A stretch of 64,000 nt of DNA. Origin: Septoria linicola. Lineage: Eukaryota > Ascomycota > Dothideomycetes > Mycosphaerellales > Mycosphaerellaceae. Numbering within the stretch: position 1 is the stretch's first letter; every line of letters starts with the position of its first letter. A program made the position numbers and the translations under genes. The stretch covers positions 868,001 through 932,000 of the forward strand of contig CP099424.1 of assembly GCA_024114885.1 (NCBI GenBank), given 5' to 3'. Positions 1 to 10,338 of this stretch are shown here, in pieces. The notes under the pieces were generated by a model. It saw only the letters and a program-made list of their open reading frames with translations, did not search any database and had not been told where the DNA came from.

Positions 1-1
1 G

Positions 2-1519
2 GCACTCGAACTTATGGATGCAGCTGGCGCGGAGACAAAGGCTCGTGCAGTACTTGTTGGACTCGGGTTCAGTCAGGAAAGCCTGACGCAGCCACGGGCG
101 AATATTTCGGGAGGATGGCGAACACGTTGCAGCCTCGCGTGTGCGTTGTGCCAATCTGTGGATCTGCTACTCCTGGATGAACCAACTAACTTCCTGGACC
201 TTCCTTCGATCATCTGGCTTGAACGATACATCCAAGACATGAGCGACGATACCACGGTCATGGTAGTCACGCACGATCGCGCCTTCGGAGACGAGGTTGC
301 AGATGAGCTTCTTGTACTCCGCCATCAGCAATTGGAGCGCTTTCGTGGCAATTTGAGCATGTATGAAACGGATCGCCTTAAGACATACAAACACATGACT
401 CGGATGCAAAGCGCCCTAGACAAGCAGAAGAAGCACGTAGAATCAAGCATTCAAAGCAACATTCAAAGTGCGAAGCGTGCGGGTGATGACAAGAAACTGA
501 AACAAGCCGCTTCCCGCAAAAAGAAGTTGGACGAGAGGATGGGCATGGAAGTCTCTGCGAAGGGCACCCGCTTCAAGCTCAATCGGGACATGGCGGGCTA
601 CTTCCTGAGTAACCGGGCCGACATTGAAGTGCCAACCTTCGACCCTCCGGCCGAATTGAAGATACCCTCGCAGCCAGCAGACCTGAGGCACCCTGGAAGT
701 CTTGTCAGCTTCGAGAACGTCAACTTCTCATATGCTGTAGCCAAGAAACGTGTCCCAATACTCTACGACATAGACCTGACGGTGCACCTCGGCGATAGGA
801 TTGGTATCGCTGGGCTCAATGGAAGTGGCAAGTCTACTTTAGTATCGTTGGCTATGGGCCACAAAGCATCAGACTCGACCAAGCCCGTGCTTCCCTCTTC
901 GGGCACAATCACACGTCATACCAGGCTGACGATAGGCTTATACTCGCAGCAATCGGCTGAAGAATTAGAGGCATTGACTGCTCCACAGCCACAAGCTACA
1001 GCTCTATCGCATTTAATGGAGTTCATTGGGCCTTCTTACTCCGAGCAGGAAGCGAGAGGTCTGCTATCCGGGGTAGGCTTAGCTGGCAAGATTGCATCTG
1101 ATGTTCCCATCGCTCTGCTCTCGGGTGGGCAGCGTGTTCGACTTGCTCTCGCGAAAATTTTGCACAATCCACCTCAATTGCTCATTCTCGATGAAGTGAC
1201 GACACATCTCGACACAGACACCATACAAGCACTTGTGACGGCACTGAGAAACTATGAAGGTGCTATTCTTGTTATTACTCACGATCGATTCTTCATGAAA
1301 TGCGTCGTTGAAGGGATCTCGATGAAAGAACTAGCTGCCATCAGCCGTCCAGAAGATGAAGGCGAGCACAGCGAGGATAGTGAGGATGAAGAAGTGGAGG
1401 AGAAGAGAACAAGGGTGGTTTACCGGCTGTCGAAGGGTAAGCTCATCAAGCTTGAACGTGGCATGCAGCAATACGAGGAAATCGCAGCGAGAAGTGCTAC
1501 CAAATTGGGCAAGACATAA
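2..1519 (+). CDS. ABC-F family ATPase, 3' part (5' end outside window)
   Basis: The reading frame is open from the first bases of the window, so this is the C-terminal part of a larger gene. The first ATPase cassette is visible only from its signature region (SGGWRTR), followed by Walker B LLLLDEPTNFLD. A charged, Lys-rich coiled linker follows (about nt 400-560). The second cassette has Walker A GLNGSGKST (about nt 811-838), signature LLSGGQRVRLALA and Walker B LLILDEVTTHLD, then an acidic tail (EDEGEHSEDSEDEE). Twin cassettes without membrane helices and with a helical linker are the ABC-F layout. Such proteins act on ribosomes or in translation control, and that role is inferred from family only. 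The signature of cassette 1 (SGGWRTRCSLACAL) is slightly unusual. No intron is visible in this part; TAA stop at 1517-1519. Confidence 0.9.
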   Translation, partial: ALELMDAAGAETKARAVLVGLGFSQESLTQPRANISGGWRTRCSLACALCQSVDLLLLDEPTNFLDLPSIIWLERYIQDMSDDTTVMVVTHDRAFGDEVADELLVLRHQQLERFRGNLSMYETDRLKTYKHMTRMQSALDKQKKHVESSIQSNIQSAKRAGDDKKLKQAASRKKKLDERMGMEVSAKGTRFKLNRDMAGYFLSNRADIEVPTFDPPAELKIPSQPADLRHPGSLVSFENVNFSYAVAKKRVPILYDIDLTVHLGDRIGIAGLNGSGKSTLVSLAMGHKASDSTKPVLPSSGTITRHTRLTIGLYSQQSAEELEALTAPQPQATALSHLMEFIGPSYSEQEARGLLSGVGLAGKIASDVPIALLSGGQRVRLALAKILHNPPQLLILDEVTTHLDTDTIQALVTALRNYEGAILVITHDRFFMKCVVEGISMKELAAISRPEDEGEHSEDSEDEEVEEKRTRVVYRLSKGKLIKLERGMQQYEEIAARSATKLGKT

Positions 1520-1789
1520 AACGTATCGAGCGTGTACGAGCATAGCGCTTGGTCTGACGAATATGGCAGCAACGAATCAGAGCAAATGAAGGCCGACGCA
1601 GAAGGTGGGCCCGTTGGCTTTGCGACCTTGACCACTCTAGCCGGCCCTCACGGCTAGCCGAGAGCGACAGACGAGCAGCCCGATTGATGGAAAATTACCT
1701 GCTTACACTCCTGCTCATGGCTTATCATTCTCTGGGTCGCCTCTTCACAAATTCGGCTCCAAACAGATACCTAAGTCGAGACAATCAAT

Positions 1790-3542
1790 ATGCCAGCATC
1801 CATCCCACATCTTCGTTCGACAGGCAATTGCCAGCAGCTTATCGTTCATGATGTTCCATTCTTGATGCTCGGAGGCGAAGTCCAAAAGTCGCAGTTCTCT
1901 TCGGCCTCATATATGAAAGAGGTTTGGCCAAAGCTCGAAGCCGCTAATCTGAATACTGTATTTGGGAGTGTCGCTTGGGAGCAGATTGAGCCCGTGGAGG
2001 ATAGCTTCAACTTCGAAGAATTGGATCGAATCATCCTTGACGCTCGTCAGCATGGCCTACATCTCGTACTACTCTGGTTTGGGAGTTTCAAAAATGGTCA
2101 GTTGCCTCGTTGGATGTATAGTGATACTAATGTGCTAAGCATGAGCTGCAGCACTTTCCACATACACGCCAGCTTGGGTGAAACAGAATCCAGCTCGATT
2201 TCTACGAGCTGAGCTTGGCGCGAGCGATGGCAAGAACAAAGTTGCCGATGCTCTGTCCATTTTCGGCGCAGAAGCAGTTAAATCAGATGCCAAAGCCTTT
2301 GCGGCATTGATGCGGCACATCAAAGAGATCGATGAAGCCCATTCGACTGTGGTCATGGTCCAGGTCGAGAACGAAGTCGGACTACTTGGAGATTCGCGAG
2401 ATCGCTCCGAACTTGCTCAGCAGGCTTGGTCTCATCAATCGCAGGCTCAACTGATAAGCATCGTTCAGCAGGACTGGCCCAGTCTCAATGAACAGATAAA
2501 ATCAAATCTGTCTGGCTTGCAGTCCATAGACCCTGACGCTTTGAGGTCTTGGGACGATATCCCTGGCGACAAGACGCAAATCGGGGAGCTCTTCATGGCC
2601 TATCACTTTGCTCAATACGTCGAGACCGTGGCGAAAGCAGGCAGACATGAATACCCACTCCCGTTGTATACCAACGTCTGGCAGAATTACGGTGACGATA
2701 CTAAAGATAATAATGTGCCCAACGTCGTCGCAGGCGATGACAAACCTGGCGACTACCCCTCTGGTGGAGGTGTCACGAATGTGCTCGATATCTGGAAACT
2801 ATTCGCGCCCTCACTTGCGCTCATAGGCCCGGACATCTTCCTCAACGACTATGAAGCATCCTGTGCTGCATATCGGCATCGAGACCAAGGTTTGCTTATC
2901 CCGGAGCAGCGACGTGACGAGTACGGAGCTCGAAGAATCTGGCCAGCCTACGGTACGCATAAGGCGATCGGCGTCGCACCTTTTGCCATCGATACACTAT
3001 CTCTGGAGGAGAATCCGTTCGCTCGGCATTACGCATTGCTTTCGAAGGTGTCGAAACAAGTGGTGGAAGCCCTGGCCGGACTAGATCGTAGCTTTGGCTT
3101 CTTCTTTGACGAATTGCACCAAGATGGATCGGATCCATCTCCGCCACAATACAAGACTTTTGGGCAGTGGGACTTGACAGTTGAGCGTGCTCACGTGTTT
3201 GGCAAGCCATCGGCTGGGTCCGGCATGATTATCCACACTACCAAGAACGAATTTCTGCTGGTAGGCTGGGGCTTTCAAGTGAGCTGGCGATCAACAGATC
3301 CGAGGGCCTGCTTCAACGGCTTGCTGAAGTTTGCAGAGAAAGAGGTGGCCGAAGATGGTGAGCTGAAGACACTAAGGCTCCTCAATGGCGACGAGACACG
3401 CAGTGGCAAGGTTGCCATCATGCCGTCGCCAGATCCTGACTATGGAGGCTTCCCTGTTGCAATCACGATCCCAGCCCGTACCGGGATCACGCTTGTGGAG
3501 CCATATGCTCTGTTCGAAGATGAGCTAGAGTATCGTAATTAA
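1790..3542 (+). CDS. GH35/DUF5597-type beta-galactosidase-like glycoside hydrolase
   Basis: Two exons, 1790-2096 and 2152-3542, with a 55-bp intron (GTCAGT donor, CTGCAG acceptor), give 565 aa. The splice joins KNA to LSTYTPAW, continuing a TIM-barrel glycosidase sequence (WPKLEAANLNTVFGSVAWEQIEP, then VENEVG). The Glu of NEVG is the expected acid/base of clan GH-A enzymes. The overall look matches the fungal GH35-related group with a DUF5597 C-terminal domain. I see no signal peptide, so an intracellular enzyme acting on small galactosides or oligosaccharides is likely. The next gene downstream is a secreted arabinanase-like enzyme and then a Zn2Cys6 regulator, which suggests a sugar-use neighbourhood. 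Substrate is unknown. Confidence 0.85.
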
Positions 3543-3993
3543 GCTTCGGCGAAGATTCGATGGAGTAGTGATGTAACATTCTTTAGCCTGCAACCCTTGA
3601 CTGTGTAGTATCATCGTGCAGACCAGACTCATGCGAAGCAATGATCTTGGTAATCTAGTCTGCTCCACAAGCATCCGGTCCCGTTCTCCAGACTATATGC
3701 AGCGGCCCCGGAAGATCTGCAGCGGCATAATGCGCGTATGATTGGCAGAAAGCCGGAGTTCGCATCGCGAATGCTTGCTCACTTACTCTCGAGCAATACT
3801 ATTAGATATCACTCATCAGGAGGAGAGCGACGCTCAGTGGTGGAACTTGCTTCGATAGTCTTGCCGTGGTCTTTGTCCTGCACAACTTGCCAGACCGTCA
3901 TCTTGCAACATGATCTTAAGAGCTTGAGAACAGCATATATAGTATTCCCACAACCATGAACATGCAATCAGAATCGTCACTCAGCCCTTCACC
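3543..3993 (+). promoter_or_regulatory. Intergenic promoter region with TATA box
   Basis: This 451-bp gap separates the GH35-like gene from the GH93-like gene. A TATATA element lies at 3936-3941, about 55 bp before the ATG at 3994, a normal distance for a fungal core promoter with a short 5' UTR. I see no coding continuity or repeats in the rest. Confidence 0.5.
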
Positions 3994-5202
3994 ATGAAAC
4001 AGTCTCTGATCTTATCCTACCTAGCAGCCACGGCTACGGCTCTGTCGGTCACTCCGCGAGCACCACAGCCGTGGAGTAACTTCAATGACAATGGAGTATT
4101 CTACCCATCTCAAGACGCCACCAGCTGGCGTACACTATACACTCGCACTACACAACTTCCTGATCTCTCCATTTTGCTGGCTTGGGAAGACTACGATCCC
4201 AGTGTCAAGTCAATGTACTGGCCGGTGTACAGCCCAACAGATGGAGGCGCCTCCTTCAAGCCCCTCTTGCGAGTTGAGGATCAGGTCAATGGCTGGGGCA
4301 ATTGGTATGTTATGGTCCTTCATGATATGAACATACCCTAATGACTTCACACCAGGTACCAGCCTTTCTTCTACCAGCTACCTCAGGCATTTGGAGGCTA
4401 TGCAAAGGGCACAATCCTGCTCTCCGGAGTTTCGACCCCTCGCAATCTGAGCGCAGCATACATTGAGCTCTACGCGAGCAAAAATAGCGGCGTCTCCTGG
4501 GAGTTTGTCAGCCATATCGCGTATGGTCCTGGCCCAGAGACGGTCAAAAATGGCGACAAAGCAGTATGGGAGCCCTTCATGCACATCTACAATGGACAGC
4601 TTGTTGTGCACTACTCGACACAGGTCGATCCAGCTCATGCGCAGAAGCTGGTCCATGTCATATCCACAGACCTCCGTAACTGGAGCAAGGAGGTTGATGA
4701 TGTCGTCCAGCCCAAATACTCCGACCGCCCTGGCATGCCTACTGTGGCATACAGTTCCATTTCGAAGAAGTATGTGATGACGTTCGAATACTGCGGCGGT
4801 CCTAATGCAGGAGGCTGTCCGGTGTACTTCAAGACAGCAAATAGTCCTCTAGAGTTTGGACCAGTGGCACCGCTGCCAATTACACCAAACAATGGTAACC
4901 TCAATCCGAACGGCAGTCCATTTGTGACATGGGTCCAGAAGACTAGCAGCGCTGGCATCATCGTGATGAATGGCGCGTCCAGGGAAGAGGTGTTTGTGAA
5001 CAAAGATGCTGCCGATGCAAATGGTTGGAAGCCGGCCAATGTCGGTCAATGGTCTGCGTACTCTCGAGAGCTACGCATCATCAACACTCCTCCAGGAACC
5101 AAAAAGCTCCTCATCTCCAATGGCAGCAACATTGGCTGCTCTGGTAGCTGCTACAACTTTGTTGCGAATGGTTTAGTCAACATTCCATCGTATCCGCAGT
5201 AG
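3994..5202 (+). CDS. Secreted GH93-type exo-arabinanase / sialidase-fold glycosidase
   Basis: Exons 3994-4304 and 4356-5202, with a 51-bp intron (GTATGT ... CACCAG), encode 385 aa. Residues 1 to about 18 (MKQSLILSYLAATATALS) form a signal peptide. The mature part has the six-bladed propeller style of GH93 (DGGASFKPLLRVED, SKNSGVSWEFVSH, WEPFMHIYNGQLVVHYS, DRPGMPTVAYSSISKKYVMTFEYCGGP). Asp-box-like turns such as SKNSGVSW are visible. Known GH93 enzymes release arabinobiose from linear alpha-1,5-arabinan in plant cell walls. A Cys-rich C terminus (GCSGSC) probably forms a disulfide. Family assignment is good; the exact substrate is inferred. Confidence 0.85.
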
Positions 5203-5433
5203 GCAGCAGGAGGTATATGTAGTTTGGGCAGCATGGCCGATAGCATAGCATGTGTGTGGAGAGTGGTGAGCACCAAAGGTGTCAGAAGGAGTGGTCGGAA
5301 ATGGCGGCTTGGCGAAAGTGGAGACCCCAAACATCGTCAACTTCATGAACACCAACATGTTTGATCTTCTCCTTCATCGTCTTCTTGTCAATATTCTCTT
5401 CTCACATGCGGTCGAACACGCGGCTTTCACCTT

Positions 5434-7047
5434 ATGCGCATCGCGTCAGCATGTCTTCAGTGCAGGACCACGAAAAGACGCTGCAATTTGGTTGAGGGTC
5501 AAGGCAAGTGCTTCCATTGTGCACGACGACGCATCAAATGCTCCTTGGACTCAGTACCAGATCGCTCGAATCATGTCGAGCAGCTCAGACCGAGCGGTAG
5601 ATGCGCTTCCACAGTGAACGACATTGGCGAGGACAAAGTCATTCGATCAGTCCAGACATATCTGACTCTAATCCATGATCGCCCCCACAGCCTGTTCCAC
5701 ATTCCGACGCTATGGAAGGACATCGCTTCAAGAGAACTACAGCCGGTCTTACTATTGAGTTTATGTGCTATGGGCAGCCGTCTTGATCCCGATGAGGGCA
5801 TACGCGCCACCTCCGTAACGTTCGCAACCCGTGCGAAGGCAGCCATCCATTTCGAGATTGACAACATATGCCTCGCTACGATCCAAGCATGCATTTTGTT
5901 GGCCAACATATTCGCAGCAGACTTGGAGCCATCGCTAGAGACTCTATACTTTGGTAAAAAACCACGCCATCCGCCAGATTATGCTGACACTTTTACAGGA
6001 ATCGCAACCAGAATGGCACAAATCATGGGATTGCATCGCGCAAATGACGACACAGATGTAGTGCAGCGTGAAACGCGTGCTCGTGTCTGGTATGCTCTAG
6101 TCACGTCGGACATCTTCTGCAATACCAATCTCGGACTGCCACGACAGATACACATACTTGACGGAGACGTGGCCTTACCTGGAGATGAGGCGGAATTCCA
6201 GCTCCTGTTGCCAGGCTCTCGAGAGCCGAGAAGCTCCAGTCTTGGGATGTGGGCGTACTGTACTAGGCTTTTTGAGATGTTCGGAGCCATTCACGACCTC
6301 AACCGCCAGATTGTCGATCAGAAGATCGCACCTCAGATAGCAGAAGAGTGTGTACGCGGGCTTGCAATGAGACTCGACGAGTGGAGGGCTTCCTTACCGC
6401 AGCTCTTTGAAGAGACCGAAATCAACTTGGAGAAGCACATACAGCGTGGAACAGGTGGGCTCTTCGTGGCCTTTCATCTGGGCTATCATCATTACTCGAC
6501 GCTTTTGTACTTTCGATATCTGGGTACTGCCTCGACAAACACAGCAACTCAGAATGATTACGCAGACCAGTGTCGAGTGCACGCTGCTTCTTTCGCCAGC
6601 TTGGTGCGGAAGTCGAGAGCTGCCCCGGGTAGTGAGGCTCAATATGCTACTGTGGGGCATATGGCTGTCGTGTCATCTTCAGTCATCCTTCACACTTTAC
6701 TTTTCGACTCCAGCGAACAAATCTCCGGAGCCAAGGCGGACCTCACTTCGAATTTTGCAGCATTGCTCGAGCTCAAGAAGTTCTGGCCCTGCCTGGAGCG
6801 GACAATGGGTAGACTGCTGGTATTCCGAAATCACTGTTTGCAGGCCAAGACCAGCGACGTCCATCGCATTGATCATTGGATGCTGCGATATCTGGTTGAG
6901 CATTCTCTACCACTGGAAGACTCAGATCCTTCGCGTCCGGGCTGGCATGAAGTGGCAAGAGCTGGCAAGCCAGATGCTGATAGAAGCTCTCGCGAAGGGA
7001 TGGCGAATGAAGCACCCTCGACATTGTGGCACAAGACGCCACCGTGA
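5434..7047 (+). CDS. Zn2Cys6 (Gal4-type) transcription factor
   Basis: The N terminus carries a complete binuclear zinc cluster with Cys at residues 7, 10, 17, 26, 29 and 36 (ACLQC...RRC...GKCFHC...IKC). A fungal_trans middle homology region follows (FATRAKAAIHFEIDNICLATIQACILLAN, then IATRMAQIMGLHRAN). A 45-bp segment, 5954-5998 (GTAAAA ... TTTACAG), interrupts this domain without stop or frameshift. Removing it joins LETLYFG to IATRMAQ and gives 522 aa; keeping it gives 537 aa. It sits between the two glycosidase genes and the organic-acid channel and points the same way as the glycosidases, so a local regulatory role is a reasonable but untested guess. The last 30 residues are weakly supported. 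Confidence 0.88.
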   Translation: MRIASACLQCRTTKRRCNLVEGQGKCFHCARRRIKCSLDSVPDRSNHVEQLRPSGRCASTVNDIGEDKVIRSVQTYLTLIHDRPHSLFHIPTLWKDIASRELQPVLLLSLCAMGSRLDPDEGIRATSVTFATRAKAAIHFEIDNICLATIQACILLANIFAADLEPSLETLYFGKKPRHPPDYADTFTGIATRMAQIMGLHRANDDTDVVQRETRARVWYALVTSDIFCNTNLGLPRQIHILDGDVALPGDEAEFQLLLPGSREPRSSSLGMWAYCTRLFEMFGAIHDLNRQIVDQKIAPQIAEECVRGLAMRLDEWRASLPQLFEETEINLEKHIQRGTGGLFVAFHLGYHHYSTLLYFRYLGTASTNTATQNDYADQCRVHAASFASLVRKSRAAPGSEAQYATVGHMAVVSSSVILHTLLFDSSEQISGAKADLTSNFAALLELKKFWPCLERTMGRLLVFRNHCLQAKTSDVHRIDHWMLRYLVEHSLPLEDSDPSRPGWHEVARAGKPDADRSSREGMANEAPSTLWHKTPP

Positions 7048-7264
7048 GTGCTCCATGTACGCCACGTTGGCCGGCAATAAGGATCGTGGCATGCTACAGT
7101 CTGTCTGACGCATGCGTGGAACAACTAGCTCAGCGGTCCACACTGACACAAGGGTATCGCGGAGCATGACAGACGTATTTCTGACCGGAAAACCCTAGAA
7201 AAGCTTCAAGAGTCCCAAAGACGTTCGGATCAATCCTCGGCAGATTGGCTCGCAAGTTTGAATA

Positions 7265-9001
7265 TCATACCATGCCATCAGGGAGCCCTTGTCGTGGTGC
7301 CCGGGTCCGAATCACCGTGTCATCGTATGCTGGAGCGCCGAACGCGTACCTGTCTTCGCCTTCAGTCGTGCTGTCTCCAGGAACCGGTGAGACGACTCGC
7401 TGGACTTCTGGGCTTCCGGCCCGTGTGGCTTGCTGTTGACTCAAAGTTGTGCATAATCGCACATCACAGATCTGGCGGTCGGCACTGGCCCGTTTCCAAC
7501 CACCCTCATCCTTGTCTTCCTGCTTCTGAGGCCACAGAATGTCCTTCTTGATCACGGCTCTGATCATGAGGGCAAAGACCAGCAACCAAATCATAATGAC
7601 AAGAATAGTCATGACGCATCCTAGGATCCGGATAGGACGATTGTCCAGTGCCTTTGCAATTGCAAAGGTTGCAGTAGTGAGCGCCGTTTGCGGAAAGACA
7701 TATGAGTAAAATGTCAGCGCAAAGGTCATTCTCCCACGCTGCATGCAGTTCCAGTGCGCTCCGACTGATACAATGAAGAACCAAAAGGCTAGACCCCACA
7801 GCCACAGACCAAACCAGACGGAAGCAATCTGGCTGACCTGTCCTGCCAATTTGCCGTTGCCTTGCAGAAGGAAGTTCTCGTCCACGACATCAGGCAAGAT
7901 ATTGCCCAAGGAAACGATCCCGCTGATGGTAAACCCTGAGGGACCAACGCTGACGAACATCCCCGGTCTGAGATTCTCGGTCGGCAGTTTCTGAGTCATG
8001 AGACGATAGATGAAGGCCGCATATATCATCAGGCTTAGCAAGAAGCCGATGCCCTGGAACACGAATCCGCCAACGATGACGGTAAGCGCCGAACCAGGAC
8101 GAGACATGACCGAGAGATGATTTGCCAGAGCTGCAGCATGCGGACCAATAACCAGAAGCGGGTAGCAGGGGAAGATCCAGACTGGCGTCATCTGCGCGAC
8201 CGTGAATGTTTGCGTCGACCACCTGTGATCACATTAGCATGGTGCAGAAAAGCAAGCAAAGGGAAAAACGAATACATAATGAGGTAGATGCCGCTGCTGA
8301 AGCACACGGCTAGCCCACAGTAAATCCAGAACAACACCAGCATCGTCCCCAACAGCCACTCGCCAGCGACTTTCTGCTGCGACAAGCCATACTGCGACAC
8401 ATTCAACAAGATCGTGCCAATGCTGATGATGCTCGCTGGGATGAAGAGGCTCTCGGTTGGGTGGAGAAGCGAGTGCGTAAATGTAGATGGGTGGTGGTAG
8501 AAGCGCAGAGAGATCATGACCACATTGAAGAGGAACAGCACGATGTTGAAGAGGAAGAAGAAGCAACCTATCGCGTAAAGCCCTGGGAACCTGTAGGGGA
8601 CTTGGTACAAGACATTGGCGATGCCGCCTGTTGCCATCTGTACATCTGCTTAGTGTGTTGACCTACATTGAAGGTACATGAGTCCTTACAGTCATTGTAA
8701 ACCATGTCCAGGTAAAGTGCTTAATCCGTTGCTTGAAATGAAGCTCGTGCACATGTTCCAGAACTTCCGATCTAATTCGATTCATGCTCGTCTGACTCCA
8801 ATGTCTGTGATGACCAGGTCGCTGTGGTGCAGGTGGTCGCAGTAGTCCTGGAGGATCGGGCTTTTCTGTATCATGGGCAACACCAGCATTGGGCGCCAAG
8901 TTTGGCGCGGATCTCGAACCAGGCCATATCGTCCTTCCACGCTCCGGAGAGCTACTCAGCGACTTGGGCGAGTCTGACGAATCTTCTTCAAAGGTCACCA
9001 T
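7265..9001 (-). CDS. SLAC1/Mae1-type (TDT family) malate or C4-dicarboxylate transporter
   Basis: Three exons on the minus strand, 9001-8690, 8637-8276 and 8222-7265, with introns of 52 and 53 bp, give 543 aa. The first splice creates FTWTWFTMT-MATGGIAN, which matches the conserved start of the first helix in the tellurite-resistance/dicarboxylate transporter family. The second creates IMW-STQTFTVAQMTPVWIFPCYPLLV. About ten hydrophobic helices follow, with the typical FFFLFNIVLFLFNVVMI and WFGLWLWGLAFWFFIVS segments. A polar N-terminal tail of about 90 residues and a long hydrophilic C-terminal tail are cytoplasmic by analogy. The family exports or imports malate, other C4-acids or sulfite across the plasma membrane; substrate is not decidable here. 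The gene ends convergently with the Zn2Cys6 gene. Confidence 0.9.
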
Positions 9002-9716
9002 AGTTGCTTTTTGCCAGGCGGTCGAGTTTGAAGATGGCCTGGTCCAATAGAGGCATTGTTGTCTTTCGACGCCACTTGTCAGTCCTGCTCGTCCCGAGTG
9101 AACGATCCCTGATCATTTCTGCAGTGCAATGGAGGCGAAGAGGTGAAGGTTTTCGAGAAGTTGAAAGTAGCTGGCGAGCGCAACATCATCGGCCAGCTCA
9201 TTGGACCCGCTTTTACGGGACTCGGCACATGGGATGCGTGGCTAGAATCTTTGTATTGGATTCTATACCGAAGCATATATCCTATCCATACCTTGCAGCA
9301 TTTGCAATTGTATCATAAGGCTGTAGCAGCGTAGCAGTAGCATGCTATGGGGCACACGTTCTTCAATAAACCCGGTCGAGCCACGGACGACATCTATCAC
9401 CCCGCGGAGCATGTAGATTCATGGCTCAGGACGCGTATAGCATATTCGACGGACGAGGAACCTTGCGTATTCGAAGCGTGCATAGCACATAGATGTGTTG
9501 TCGCAGGCGCGCTTCCAGTATAAGAGCACGATAAGAGGCAGAGGCGTCAGCAATCTCGGCTATGCCGGTTCTACCGCTCTGCAATGAAGAGTGCATGCGC
9601 TGCAACCCGCTTGCATTGCTGGCAAGCATATTGAGCAACCAGTCTTGCAGTGCTCCTTTTCGTTGGCTTCATACTCGCCTCACCAGCTTGTTGCGTCTCA
9701 GCAGACGAGATCCACG
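9002..9716. other. Intergenic, upstream of the dicarboxylate transporter
   Basis: A 715-bp gap. Bases 9143-9319 hold an open plus-strand frame with protein-like composition (FEKLKVAGERNIIGQLIGP), but it has no ATG and no clear exon partner. I do not call it a gene. No repeats were seen. Confidence 0.3.
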
Positions 9717-10168
9717 CTACAGACTGCCGTACTGCTCTTTGCTCGCTTGTCGAGCACTCAACCATGGTATACGCGACAGCAGTTTCGACAGCGGTCGAGC
9801 AGCAGGCTGCGGCTCTGCTGTTTTTGAAGAGCGAGGCTGCCAGAAGGTGTAAGCGTCTGCTGGGAAATGATGTCTGTTCTGAGCCATACCTTTTTGATGC
9901 GACCCAGCAGGTCTTTGACTCTTCCCGAGCTAGCAGTCTGAGCTGGTTTGTCATCTGCTGCAGGACTGGCAGGCCTCAGAGACTGCAATGGATCGTCTGC
10001 ACTTTGTCGAACGTCGCGACAATTCAATTGTGTGGAATCCGCTTCGAAGCTCGTAGCTGCCGTGCGAGCAGAAGCTTCAGATGGCCTGCCATCGTGCTGA
10101 TGAAGAGGACTGAGGTATCTGGTATCACTGCTTTCACGCCCTGCCATCGTACTCATACAAAAAGCCAT
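9717..10168 (-). CDS. Hypothetical small basic protein (weak gene model)
   Basis: A possible two-exon minus-strand gene has exons 10168-9890 and 9836-9717 and a 53-bp intron (GTATGG donor, GGCAG acceptor), giving 132 aa. The joined sequence stays in frame and ends with a basic stretch, RIKK-PRSSKTAEPQ, then LSKLLSRIPWLSARQASKEQ. The N-terminal half is polar and low in hydrophobics, with no domain I recognise. An overlapping plus-strand frame (9650-10198) looks like a secreted protein but starts with GTG, so I prefer the minus strand. Confidence is low because neither model has homology that I can recognise. Confidence 0.3.
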
Positions 10169-10338
10169 CAAATCGCTGACAAAGTTCTACATATCTGAAA
10201 GGAGGCATGTGCTGGATGAAATCCTTCCAGGCGCATCGATGTTGCACCCTGCGAGTCGACCGAATTTCCTGCTCGTGATCCCGGCAGCAATCAAACACAT
10301 CTCAAACATCCCATCACGTCAGCGACTGCCGACCATTT

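Noticed and set aside
9650..10198. Plus-strand 182-aa frame resembling a secreted protein
   Set aside because: It begins with GTG, has no usable ATG before the hydrophobic segment, and overlaps an alternative spliced minus-strand model.
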